A stretch of DNA of 64,000 bases from Candidatus Poribacteria bacterium (lineage in GTDB: Bacteria; Poribacteria; WGA-4E; PCPOR2b): positions 1 to 64,000 of the forward strand of contig JAPPKS010000021.1 of NCBI GenBank assembly GCA_028819845.1. Reading direction: 5' to 3'. Shown piece after piece: positions 45,519 through 54,209 of this stretch. The translations under genes were made by a program, and so were the position numbers. The first letter of the stretch is position 1, and every line of letters starts with the position of its first letter. The notes below the pieces were generated by a model that saw only the letters and a list, made by a program, of their open reading frames with translations, did no database searches and had not been told where the DNA came from.

Positions 45519-45938
45519 TTTGCGTGCGTTTCTCCTTTATCGGTTTGTCACATTACAATTGCTGTCCGACCTCAATTGATACACCGGAATTTTTTCCATT
45601 TTAGCACGATTACGGTGAATGGTAAACTGAAAAGCTAAACAAGTTCTTGGGCGTACACACCTAAACAATGTGATTCGATGCTGCATTGAGTCCGGGGATT
45701 ATATCATTCCTGCCTAATGGGAAAAAGAAACAGGTTGGAAAGTTGTTCAACAAGCGGCTGTTACACGTACACAAATCGTCTTAACTAAATCCCCGCATCG
45801 TGCTATAATATGGCGGGTGTCAAGAGGCGCGGAAAGCAATTCACCGTCGGATGCATTAATCGCAGATTACGAATTAATTAATGGCCTGTTTTAGGTTCAC
45901 GGCACACGGCGTGTGCCTACTACTTTAAGGAGAAAAAG
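45519..45938 (+). promoter_or_regulatory. spacer with candidate promoter of the dehydrogenase-GH127 pair
   Basis: TTAACT (45781-45786), 17 bases, TATAAT (45804-45809) points at the ATG at 45939, with AAGGAG 9 bases before it. The hairpin GGCACAC-GGC-GTGTGCC (45901-45917) sits in the leader. The rest of the spacer shows no gene. Confidence 0.4.
45901..45917. repeat. GGCAYAC hairpin repeat, copy 2
   Basis: Perfect 7-3-7 inverted repeat in the leader of the dehydrogenase gene, same design as 38063-38079. It could also act as an operator or RNA hairpin for this operon. Confidence 0.5.
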
Positions 45939-46913
45939 ATGCCAAGAGAATTAGTCGCGGTTGCCCCCGGGCAGCCCGTCTTGAGAGAGTATGAAGATGG
46001 TCCCGTTCCTGCGGATAGTGTGCGGGTTCAAGTCGAGTTCGGCTCACCCAAACGCGGCACCGAACTCACAGCATACTACGCGCACGACGGCGAAACTTTT
46101 CCGATGGGCCTTGGGAATATGTACGTCGGAAAAATTATTGAAATCGGGGAAGAGGTTGAAGGTTGCGAGATTGGGGAACGCGTCTCCAACCATGGACACC
46201 TCAGGGAGACGCATACGTTGCCTGCTAGGAATGTCGTTAAGATGCCTGACCAGATGACGTGGAAAGAGGCGGTCTGCTATGATCCGGCGCACTTCGCAAT
46301 GTCTGCGATTCGTGATGGAAAGGTCCGCGTTGGCGATCGGGTGGCTGTCTTTGGACTTGGTGCAATAGGGTTGATGACGGTGCAGATGGCACGCATCGCG
46401 GGGGCTGATTTTGTGGCTGCCGTCGACCCGCTCGAAAGACGGCGGAAGGTCGCGGAAAAGACTGGGGCGGAACTTGTCATTGATCCCGCTGACTCAAATA
46501 CCGGCGAGGTACTTAAAGAAGCGACTGGCGGACTTGGCGTTGATGTGGCTGTAGAAACGAGTGCAGTGTACGAAGCCCTTGATGATGCGCTTCGCGGCGT
46601 CGCTTTTGAAGGGACAATCGTATACGCTGGACGCGCGAAAATGTGTACAGGCGGACTTGACCTCGGTGCTGTCGCACATGTCAACATTCCTAACATCATC
46701 TTCGCACGCGCCAACAGCGATCCGAACCGCGATCATCCGCGTTGGGATTTCAAACGTATCTTCGAAACCTGCTGGAAGTGGCTGGAAGACGGCAAATTTG
46801 ACTGCGAAGACGTTGTTGACCCGGTGGTGCCGTTTGAAGATTCGGTTGAAGCTTACATAGAGATGGACAAGCACCCTGAACGGAGCGTCAAATTGGGCGT
46901 CGCCTTTGGGTAG
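45939..46913 (+). CDS. medium-chain dehydrogenase of the zinc-ADH fold, ligands altered
   Basis: Oxidoreductase of 324 residues. The nucleotide fold has VFGLGAIGLMTVQMARIAGA. The catalytic-zinc Cys normally in the CGTD position is replaced (PKRGTELTAY), and the four-Cys structural zinc lobe is missing, so metal-dependent alcohol oxidation is doubtful. Similar shortened MDR proteins accompany sugar-degradation genes. It is followed after 27 bases by the GH127 gene, preceded by GGGGGAGG, so the two are almost surely co-transcribed; oxidation of a released sugar is a reasonable guess. Confidence 0.82.
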   Translation: MPRELVAVAPGQPVLREYEDGPVPADSVRVQVEFGSPKRGTELTAYYAHDGETFPMGLGNMYVGKIIEIGEEVEGCEIGERVSNHGHLRETHTLPARNVVKMPDQMTWKEAVCYDPAHFAMSAIRDGKVRVGDRVAVFGLGAIGLMTVQMARIAGADFVAAVDPLERRRKVAEKTGAELVIDPADSNTGEVLKEATGGLGVDVAVETSAVYEALDDALRGVAFEGTIVYAGRAKMCTGGLDLGAVAHVNIPNIIFARANSDPNRDHPRWDFKRIFETCWKWLEDGKFDCEDVVDPVVPFEDSVEAYIEMDKHPERSVKLGVAFG

Positions 46914-46940
46914 TTTTACTGAAAGGGGGAGGATTACACA

Positions 46941-49900
46941 ATGGTGAATTTGAAGGAGTCCATGAATTTAGCAGGGCACAATTTAATTCATATGCTTTCG
47001 CCGGACGAAAACTACTTGCCCAACTTCTGGATTTTCGTGGGTAACGACTACGGTTCAGAAATCCGTTTCTTCGGTCCGGGTCATAATATCGGCCGATGGT
47101 GGGATGCTTTGCTCCGTTTGGAAGACGCGACGGGCTTCAAAATTCCGCCGGATATAGAAGCAGCCATGCTGGAGAACCTAAAGAGGTTTTACGACAATCC
47201 GGATCATTTGTGCCTCCGGCCGCTCGACATGCCCCGCGTCGATGGCGAAATCCTCGACTTCCATTCTCCTCGAGAAAGCCTCCTAGCCCTCACCGGACTT
47301 ATTAAATACCGTAACGACCAATGGGCGATTGAAAAAGCGCATTTGATGTTGGAGTCCATCGACCGTATTCTCTATCCCTACGAAAGATGGGAAGCGGACC
47401 CTGGTAGAGGCATCTGGAATGTCGAAGCGACCCATCGTTATAGAGAAGCCGGCAGCCCCGAAATCCAATCTGCTTGGGCGCTTTCCGCAGTTGTATCCCA
47501 CGGCCGCCTGATTGAAGCGCTGATCGAATACTATGAAGTATCAAAGGACGCCTTAGCGTTGAAACTAGCGGAGAAATTCGCTCGATATCACCTGGCTCAA
47601 ACCACCAGGCCAGATGGACGCTACCACGCAAGGTGGGACGCCACAGAAGACCCTTTCATCATGCGCGGACATACGCACTCCTATCTAAACACGCTGCGCG
47701 GGCTGTTGCGCTTTGGCGAAATCTCCGGTCAACACAAGTATATTGATGTGGTCGCTAACACTTATCGACAAACCATACCAAAGATTGTCAAAAAATCTGG
47801 TTACACATGCCATGACCTCGGAGACGATAGTGCCCACAAAGGCGAGGTAACTTCTCCGGGCGACGCCGCTCAGATTGCACTCTGGCTCGCCGTTCGCCAC
47901 GGCTACAGCGAGTTTCTCGACGATGTCGAACATAACGTCAGAGCCCGCCTCATTCCTTCGCAGATTACCGATAGTCCTCCGCTGGAACCGTCCAATTCGG
48001 ATGGTGCACAGGTCGATGTGAGAGAGCGGATTATCGGCGCTATTGGCGGCCTGCACGCCATGCCGCATGCGGGCAAACAATCCGTCACCGATGTCACCGC
48101 CGCCGCTTTACACTCCCTCATTGATATCTACCATCATATCGCCGAAACCGACGATAAAGGATTGACGATTAACTTCCATCTCGATTACGAGGATGAAAAC
48201 CTAAAAATCACAGGTACGAGATCGCATCAGGCGAAGGTCAAAATTAGTCCCAAAAACCAGGAAAATACGTTTATAAGGATACCCCGGTGGACGCCCAAAG
48301 ACACAGTTCGCGTGACCGTAAATGATGAAGAGTATGCACCAGACAAAATTGGTGATTTTATCGTTATCCCGAAAGAAAAATTACCGGGCAATATTGACTT
48401 ATCATACGAGTTACCGGTACATCAAGAAGTTGAAATCACTGACAAAATGGAATACACACTCAGTTGGCGGGGAGATGAAGTGTTTGACATTACTCCCAAT
48501 AATGATTTTTACCCGTTCTATCCAACTGGCCAAAAAGCATCCGTCCGCAGCAACAACGTTCCAAGTGCCAATCCCATACAATTACAAGCCCAACCATTTG
48601 ATTTGCAGCACGTGTGTTTGCACGATGGCCCGTTTAAAGATGCCATGCTGCGAGACGGCAAATACCTTCATGCACTAGATGCCGACCGCCTGCTGCACAT
48701 GTTTCGCGTAACGGCGGGTATACCGTCGTCTGCCGAGCCGCTCGGCGGATGGGAAAGTCCGGATTTTATCCTCCGCGGCGCCTTCATAGGGCATTACCTC
48801 ACAGCCTGCGCCTTAATGTATGTCAGCGCCGACGATGGAGTGCTCAAGGAGAAAGCCAATTATATAGTAGCGGAATTGGCTAAATGTCAACAGGACATTA
48901 AAGGCGGTTATCTCAGCGCATTTCCGGAAGATTACTTTGATGACATCGAAGCCGGCGAGCCTGGACGTATCGGCATCTCAAGAGTGTCATGGTACGTCAT
49001 CCATAAAATAATGGATGGGCTTTACAACGTGTACCATCTTATCGGCAACCAACAAGCGTTGGACGTGCTCAAAAAGATGGCCGCGTGGGCAAAATGGCGT
49101 ATAAATCGATTGGATGAGGATCATTTGCAAGAGGTACTTAACATAGAGCACGGCGGGATGAAGGGGCTGATGTTGAAACTGTATGCCGTAACCCAAGACA
49201 GGGATCATCTGAGATTGGCTATGCGATTTGAGCACAACCGAGTCTTTAACCCGCTAGCTGAAGGCGACGATGACATCTTAATCTGGCTTCACGGCAACTC
49301 GACTATACCCAAAATTCTTGGCGCTGCCCACCGGTATGAACTATTCGGCGAGAAGCGTTATCACGACATTGTTGATTTCTTTTGGAATCAAATTGTCAAT
49401 ACCCGCTCGTATGTTACCGGCGGATCAACGGATCATGAACACTGGCAACAGCCGAATGAATTGTCGTGCCAACTAAGCAATCGAACGCATGAATCCTGTA
49501 CGACCTACAACATGTTGAAACTGACGCGCCATCTTTTTGGATGGACTGCCGATCCGCGATATGCGGATTACTATGAACGAGCGTTATTCAACGGGATTCT
49601 CCCCACGCAAAATCCCGATGACGGCATGTTGATGTGGTATGTACCTATGGCTTCAGGTTACTTCAAATGCTTTAGCATGCCTGAAAGCGACGACACGCCA
49701 GAACGAAAAGACGCCTTCATGTGCTGTGTAGGTACAGGAATCGAGTCATTCGCCAAATCTGGCGACAGCATTTACTTCCATCATGGCGACGAACTTTACA
49801 TTAACCAGTTTATAGCATCAGAGTTGTCGTGGCGAGAAAAGGGACTCCACCTACGCCAGGAAACCAACTTTCCTGAAGAGGATTACACTCGAATTGTACT

Positions 49901-50837
49901 GTCATTAGCGGCCCCTATCGAATTCTCCATACATTTTCGCATACCTTACTGGGCAGTACATGGCGGCGAGATGTTGCTCAACGGCAATTCACTACAAGTT
50001 TTTTCCTGTCACGGAGATTTTTTGACGATCAAACGTATATGGCAAGATGGCGACACGTTGAAACTGCGTTTGCCGATGAGTCTACATCTACACCCCATGC
50101 CTGACGATGAAACACTTACAGCTATTATGTATGGCCCGTTGGTGTTGGCAGGAGAGTTAGGTAAGGAAGATGTCCCCAGCGTCAAAGCTGGCGAGGCGAG
50201 TATGATGGAGCCGGTTGATGCGCCGGTTCTCATTGCCGATTCGGATGATCTTAACAAATGGATACAGCCGGTCGAAGGCAAACGGCTGACCTTTCGCACC
50301 GTGGGGCAAAATGAATATGTGACGCTCATCCCGTTTTATCAACTATTTGATGATCGCTACGCGCTTTATTGGCGTGTATACCAACGAGGCAGCAAAACCC
50401 ATGCAGACTATCTAGCCGAAGAACAACAAAGAAAGAAAAAACTTCGGCGAACCGTCGATACCGTCAAGGTGATTTCGAATATTGAGTCCGAATATTTGCA
50501 TAAGCTTGAGAGCGAACACAGTTCAGCTTCACAACACATGGGCCGGCACTGGCGAAACACATCAGAAAGCGGATGGTTTAGTTATGAGTTGGCTGTTCTT
50601 GCAGACGTACCGATGACGCTAAGTGTTACCTACTGGGGCAGTGAGGATGGGCGTACTTTTGACATTTTTGTGGGGGATTCGCGTATTGCTACGCAAACCC
50701 TCAACATTAATCACCCCGGTGAATTTTTTGATGTAACTTACGGCATTCCTATTGAGCTCACGCGAGATAAAGACCGTGTGCGAGTGAAATTCCAGGGAAG
50801 CGTCGGTATGGTATTCGATTGTACAATGTTGAAGTGA
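46941..50837 (+). CDS. double-barrel GH127-type glycosidase (DUF1680)
   Basis: Protein of 1298 residues without a signal peptide. The C-terminal part (about 545-1175) is a full GH127 beta-L-arabinofuranosidase-like enzyme. The zinc site is E851 and C853 in HESCTTYN plus C928 and C929 in FMCCVGTG, matching E338, C340, C417 and C418 of the characterised Bifidobacterium HypBA1, in which C417 is the nucleophile. The N-terminal part (about 1-530) is a second alpha/alpha barrel with the same order of elements: helical pairs, then HAMPHAGKQSVTDVTAAALHS and a beta-sandwich with FIRIPRW. It lacks the CC motif and may be a non-catalytic or different family domain. Residues about 1190-1298 form a beta-rich ending (MTLSVTYWGSEDGRTFDIFVG), likely a further sugar-binding domain. 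It is about twice the usual length. Confidence 0.85.
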   Translation: MVNLKESMNLAGHNLIHMLSPDENYLPNFWIFVGNDYGSEIRFFGPGHNIGRWWDALLRLEDATGFKIPPDIEAAMLENLKRFYDNPDHLCLRPLDMPRVDGEILDFHSPRESLLALTGLIKYRNDQWAIEKAHLMLESIDRILYPYERWEADPGRGIWNVEATHRYREAGSPEIQSAWALSAVVSHGRLIEALIEYYEVSKDALALKLAEKFARYHLAQTTRPDGRYHARWDATEDPFIMRGHTHSYLNTLRGLLRFGEISGQHKYIDVVANTYRQTIPKIVKKSGYTCHDLGDDSAHKGEVTSPGDAAQIALWLAVRHGYSEFLDDVEHNVRARLIPSQITDSPPLEPSNSDGAQVDVRERIIGAIGGLHAMPHAGKQSVTDVTAAALHSLIDIYHHIAETDDKGLTINFHLDYEDENLKITGTRSHQAKVKISPKNQENTFIRIPRWTPKDTVRVTVNDEEYAPDKIGDFIVIPKEKLPGNIDLSYELPVHQEVEITDKMEYTLSWRGDEVFDITPNNDFYPFYPTGQKASVRSNNVPSANPIQLQAQPFDLQHVCLHDGPFKDAMLRDGKYLHALDADRLLHMFRVTAGIPSSAEPLGGWESPDFILRGAFIGHYLTACALMYVSADDGVLKEKANYIVAELAKCQQDIKGGYLSAFPEDYFDDIEAGEPGRIGISRVSWYVIHKIMDGLYNVYHLIGNQQALDVLKKMAAWAKWRINRLDEDHLQEVLNIEHGGMKGLMLKLYAVTQDRDHLRLAMRFEHNRVFNPLAEGDDDILIWLHGNSTIPKILGAAHRYELFGEKRYHDIVDFFWNQIVNTRSYVTGGSTDHEHWQQPNELSCQLSNRTHESCTTYNMLKLTRHLFGWTADPRYADYYERALFNGILPTQNPDDGMLMWYVPMASGYFKCFSMPESDDTPERKDAFMCCVGTGIESFAKSGDSIYFHHGDELYINQFIASELSWREKGLHLRQETNFPEEDYTRIVLSLAAPIEFSIHFRIPYWAVHGGEMLLNGNSLQVFSCHGDFLTIKRIWQDGDTLKLRLPMSLHLHPMPDDETLTAIMYGPLVLAGELGKEDVPSVKAGEASMMEPVDAPVLIADSDDLNKWIQPVEGKRLTFRTVGQNEYVTLIPFYQLFDDRYALYWRVYQRGSKTHADYLAEEQQRKKKLRRTVDTVKVISNIESEYLHKLESEHSSASQHMGRHWRNTSESGWFSYELAVLADVPMTLSVTYWGSEDGRTFDIFVGDSRIATQTLNINHPGEFFDVTYGIPIELTRDKDRVRVKFQGSVGMVFDCTMLK

Positions 50838-50935
50838 GGTTGAATGAATTGTTGCTGAAGCGGCTATCGTTAGACGGTGGGGATATGCTTGTCCTGATGT
50901 CCGACTGTATCATTCGCAACAGACAGAATTATGAT

Positions 50936-52186
50936 TTAATCTAACATTTGATCGTGGTAAGGACCGAGCACCGTATCAATTGAAGAGGCTTCGGGGAACC
51001 AAGAGATAATTTTTCGCAACACTTCGTCGAGTAGGGCGTCGGGACAAGAAGCACCTGCTGTGAGGACGATGTCGATTGGGGCGCAACCGAGAGGATTCAT
51101 TGGAAGCCAATTGTCTGTTTCACGCACGGTTTTTGTGTCGATCCCTAAGTGTCGAATGCGTGTTGGCGAGATCATTTCGTCGGCGTCGCAGATGAAATAG
51201 GTCGGCATTTTTTGTTCACACAGTTCGACCAGGTGGCTAGTATTGGAGGAATTGTATCCCCCTACAATTACTGCCAAGTCGCCGCCGTCTTCGATAAGGG
51301 CAATAGTTGCATCCTGGTTTTCTTTCGTGGCGTAGCAAAGCGTGTCCTTCGCGTCGGCAAAGTGTTCGTCAATATTTTCCTCGCCATACCGATCAACCAT
51401 CGCTCGCCAAAGCAGGTCGGCAATTGCCTGTGTCTCAGTAGCGAGCATCGTTGTTTGATTAACCACGCCGATACGCTGGAGATGGAGATTCGGGTCGAAG
51501 CCCTGAGAGAAACGGTCCTCGAAACACGCAAAGAAAAATGCAGCGGATGCTTCCCCGCGTATAACTTTTGCGAGGTTTTTCGTTTCTTCCAAATCGCGCA
51601 CCACGACTACAGGCGCTTCCGCTATAGCATGAGAAAACGTTGCGCGCGTTTCCTCGTGGTACCGCTTACCGTGGACAACAACGGTGTAATTTTGTAGACC
51701 TATCTCTCTGCTTTTTTTCCAAACCTTCTCGACAAAAGGACAGGTAGTATTGTACGCATAGGGATTGATGCCGCGCCGATCTAGTTCAGCTTGTATTTCC
51801 AGCGTGGTTCCAAATGCTGGCACAATGACAATATCATGCGGCGTCAATGTGTCAAATGGAATGAGTTGGTTGCCCGCGGTGTCGCAGAGGAATTGCACGC
51901 CACGCTGTTGCAAATTTGCGTTCACGCGCGGATTGTGGATCATTTCCGACAGTAGAAACACCCGTTTATCCGGATTTTCTTCAAGCGCACGGTAGGCAAT
52001 CTCAATAGCGTTTTCAACCCCGTAACAGAATCCGAAATGTCTCGCAATTTTGAAACGAACCGGGCCAAATTCCAACACTGAAGGGGAGAGATCGCGCTTT
52101 CGCGGATCGGTAATGCGGCGCGACTTTTTGACGAAGGAAATGATGGAACTTCGGTAGAAGTGTGGGACATCAAACTCTCTGGGCAT
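50936..52186 (-). CDS. ispH: 4-hydroxy-3-methylbut-2-enyl diphosphate reductase
   Basis: Last enzyme of the non-mevalonate isoprenoid pathway, making IPP and DMAPP with a [4Fe-4S] cluster. The three cluster cysteines are in FGFCYGVENA (about C54), NTTCPFVEKVW and GASCPDALLDEVL. 416 residues is about 100 longer than the E. coli form and resembles the long form of cyanobacteria and plants, with an N-terminal extension of about 45 residues and a longer middle. It is a single gene; the spacer upstream holds a C-run palindrome. Confidence 0.93.
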   Translation of the reverse strand: MPREFDVPHFYRSSIISFVKKSRRITDPRKRDLSPSVLEFGPVRFKIARHFGFCYGVENAIEIAYRALEENPDKRVFLLSEMIHNPRVNANLQQRGVQFLCDTAGNQLIPFDTLTPHDIVIVPAFGTTLEIQAELDRRGINPYAYNTTCPFVEKVWKKSREIGLQNYTVVVHGKRYHEETRATFSHAIAEAPVVVVRDLEETKNLAKVIRGEASAAFFFACFEDRFSQGFDPNLHLQRIGVVNQTTMLATETQAIADLLWRAMVDRYGEENIDEHFADAKDTLCYATKENQDATIALIEDGGDLAVIVGGYNSSNTSHLVELCEQKMPTYFICDADEMISPTRIRHLGIDTKTVRETDNWLPMNPLGCAPIDIVLTAGASCPDALLDEVLRKIISWFPEASSIDTVLGPYHDQMLD

Positions 52187-52492
52187 TTACATCACTCCGG
52201 ACATTCCAAATCACGCCTCCATGCGCTGTTGTTCATTAACCAACATCTAGTCCTTTGGATAGAAAATCCGGCAATTAAACTTGGACAATCTATAAAATCT
52301 GTAATGGTCAAGAGGATAGTTTGCGCACATTGATGCTTGCATCGGAAAATCCTCCCCCTTGCTAAGCGGGAGCTAGAGGGGGTCAGGTGATTTGCGCCCG
52401 CGCTAAGTCCGACATCCAGGCTGAATCTGGAAATTTTTACCAAGTGAGAAATAGTCGGCAGTGTCAACCTTCTCATTGACTAATACAAAAAT
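52187..52492. other. spacer with C-run palindrome
   Basis: About 300 bases between two minus-strand genes. Apart from the repeat at 52347-52383 nothing is recognised. Confidence 0.6.
52347..52383 (+). repeat. C-run palindromic repeat, copy 3
   Basis: AAATCCTCCCCCTT-GCT-AAGCGGGAG followed by CTAGAGGGGGT; one compensating change within the stem relative to copy 2. Confidence 0.8.
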
Positions 52493-53500
52493 TTATAAAA
52501 TCTTAGTAATCTCGTCGGTTTCAAAAATAGGCAGCGGACGGCGTTGGCCGTCGGTCTCAAGCCAGAGACCGCTATCCGGAGCTAATAATTGACCAACTAC
52601 CTCACAAGAGATATTTTGGTTAGATAGGGCAATCAAAATTTCTTTGGTATACGCTGGCGCCGCGGCAATGAGTAATGCCCCCGAAGAGATAACGCCCAAC
52701 GGATCGAGGTGAAATTCTGCACACAGTTGTTCGGTCTCTTCCGAGATAATCAGTCTTTTCTCCCAAAGGATTGCACCAAGCTTCGTTGCATACGCTAACT
52801 CGTGAATTGCCGTCGCCACACCGCCTTCAGTTGGATCATGCATCGCATGAACGCCCTTGATGCCGGCAGCAATTGCGGCTTCTTTCAAGATTGAAATGCC
52901 GGGATTTGTCAAATAGCTTCTCGCCCGTTTCAAGAATGCAGGCGAAAATCGGTTAGACAAATATTCCTCTCGCTCACGCGCGATTATTGCTGTCGCTTCG
53001 ATGCCAATCCCTTTGGTTAGTATTAAATCGTCCCCCGCGCGAGCTCCTGTTGCAGTAATCAAGTTCTCCTTTTTGACCTCGCCGAGCATTTGTCCGATGA
53101 CGATCGGCCGATCCAAGCCGAAAGTGACTTCAGTATGCCCGCCGCATAGCGTAATGTTAAATTGTCTGCATGCCGACGTTATTTGCAGCATAATCTTACG
53201 AACCAAATCCTCGGTTGTTTGATTTTCGGGCAAGAGAATGGACACTAACAACCATTTTGGAACTGCGCCCATCGTCGCAATGTCGTTGCTATTTACGCAG
53301 ACAAGGTACCAACCAATCTCTTCAGTTGCAAACGTAATTGGATCTGTCGTCGCAACAAGACAAGTTTCCCCAAAGTCAATAACTGCAGCATCTTCGCCGA
53401 TGGTTGGTCCCGCGAGAAGGCGGTTTTCGTTCTGCGGTTTGGGTAGAATTTCCTGCAAGAAATCTATACTTAGCTTTCCGGGCGGCAGTATCATCGTCAA
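52493..53500 (-). CDS. AIR-synthase/HypE-like ATP-binding protein
   Basis: Protein of 335 residues of the PurM-like superfamily (HypE, SelD, ThiL, PurM). GEDAAVIDFGETCLVATTDPITF, VNSNDIATMGAVPKWLL and HDPTEGGVATAIHELA are the family's ATP/Mg blocks. No Sec/Cys SelD active-site motif is present at the N-terminus and no hydrogenase genes are near, so the group of uncharacterised archaeal- and bacterial-type AIR synthase-related proteins is the best call. It begins with TTG at 53500 or the ATG at 53494, 20 bases after rpmH, so it probably shares the rpmH transcript. Confidence 0.82.
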   Translation of the reverse strand: MTMILPPGKLSIDFLQEILPKPQNENRLLAGPTIGEDAAVIDFGETCLVATTDPITFATEEIGWYLVCVNSNDIATMGAVPKWLLVSILLPENQTTEDLVRKIMLQITSACRQFNITLCGGHTEVTFGLDRPIVIGQMLGEVKKENLITATGARAGDDLILTKGIGIEATAIIAREREEYLSNRFSPAFLKRARSYLTNPGISILKEAAIAAGIKGVHAMHDPTEGGVATAIHELAYATKLGAILWEKRLIISEETEQLCAEFHLDPLGVISSGALLIAAAPAYTKEILIALSNQNISCEVVGQLLAPDSGLWLETDGQRRPLPIFETDEITKIL

Positions 53501-53520
53501 GCATTCTCTAGATATGAAAT

Positions 53521-53655
53521 TTAGGCACTGAGCACTTTTCGTCCCTTCGCCCGTCTTCGAGACAGGATTTTTCTCCCATCCCGATAGGACATCCGTTTAC
53601 GGAAGCCAAATTTGTTTTTTCGTTTGCGGCGGTGAGGTTGGTATGTACGTTTCAA
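53521..53655 (-). CDS. rpmH: 50S ribosomal protein L34
   Basis: 44-residue basic protein read with a TTG start at 53655. The translation [20 protein letters not shown] and the ending [12 protein letters not shown] are unmistakable L34. AGGAG lies about 8 bases before the TTG. It is transcribed away from dnaA, the usual bacterial origin layout. The next gene on its strand is an AIR-synthase-like gene, not rnpA. No ATG exists before the KRTY block. Confidence 0.97.
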   Translation of the reverse strand: MKRTYQPHRRKRKNKFGFRKRMSYRDGRKILSRRRAKGRKVLSA

Positions 53656-53696
53656 TAGCTCGCTCCTTCCTAGATTAATCTGCGAAAAGCAGAGGA

Positions 53697-53726
53697 ATAA
53701 TAGTCTATTCGATCAGAATTTGTCAA
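53697..53726 (-). promoter_or_regulatory. rpmH: sigma-70 promoter of rpmH
   Basis: Minus-strand TTGACA (53726-53721), an 18-base spacer and TATTAT (53702-53697). A small TCTGC-GAAAA-GCAGA hairpin (53680-53694) lies in the leader. Confidence 0.65.
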
Positions 53727-54007
53727 GTTTAATCCCCTTCAACAAGTTCGATTTACATCTTGCGCAAAGTTCCGATTCATGATATACTAGGACTTTAGTT
53801 GCATCTTATTTCGTGGGCAGCGTTGCGGCAATGTACATAAGGTCAGACATTCTTGAGACGTTATTTTGCGCAAGGTGTATTTAAGACGATAATCGTACCG
53901 TAATTAAAATTTAGTGGGATTTTCGACCATCATTTTTTCCGACATTTATACTCTTCTTTTGCTATACAAAGTACTACTACTACCACGTTTCTAGGTCGTA
54001 TAAATTT

Positions 54008-54038
54008 TGTGGATAAGTTGTGAATAACTTGTGGATAT
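54008..54038 (+). promoter_or_regulatory. three phased DnaA boxes upstream of dnaA
   Basis: TGTGGATAA (54008-54016, consensus), TGTGAATAA (54019-54027) and TGTGGATAT (54030-54038), all in the same orientation and exactly 11 bases apart, i.e. on one face of the helix. They may serve dnaA autoregulation and a bipartite origin. Confidence 0.8.
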
Positions 54039-54209
54039 AAATCCCTCTCTCATCATTTACCCGCCAATACACCTCAGCATAGTTATTTCAAAATGTTTGC
54101 ATAGCCAACTGTATTAGTACCTTGATGTGTTTTACTTTGCTTAACACAGCTTTAATGAAACTCTCATATGGTGCCGTAATCTCCCCGCACAAATGAATCT
54201 AGGAATACT

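Larger units (their letters stand above)
53656..54209. other. rpmH-dnaA divergent spacer
   Basis: 554 bases with outward promoters and a DnaA-box triplet. Besides the entries below, TTGCGC (53760-53765), 17 bases, TATACT (53783-53788) is a weak candidate dnaA promoter on the plus strand. No gene is seen. Confidence 0.6.

Noticed and set aside
51149-51697. 182-codon plus-strand frame
   Set aside because: Antisense to ispH with no recognisable motif.
52493-53500. Selenophosphate synthetase (selD) for the AIR-synthase-like gene
   Set aside because: The N-terminal Sec/Cys active-site segment of SelD is missing; the sequence begins directly with the ATP-binding superfamily blocks.
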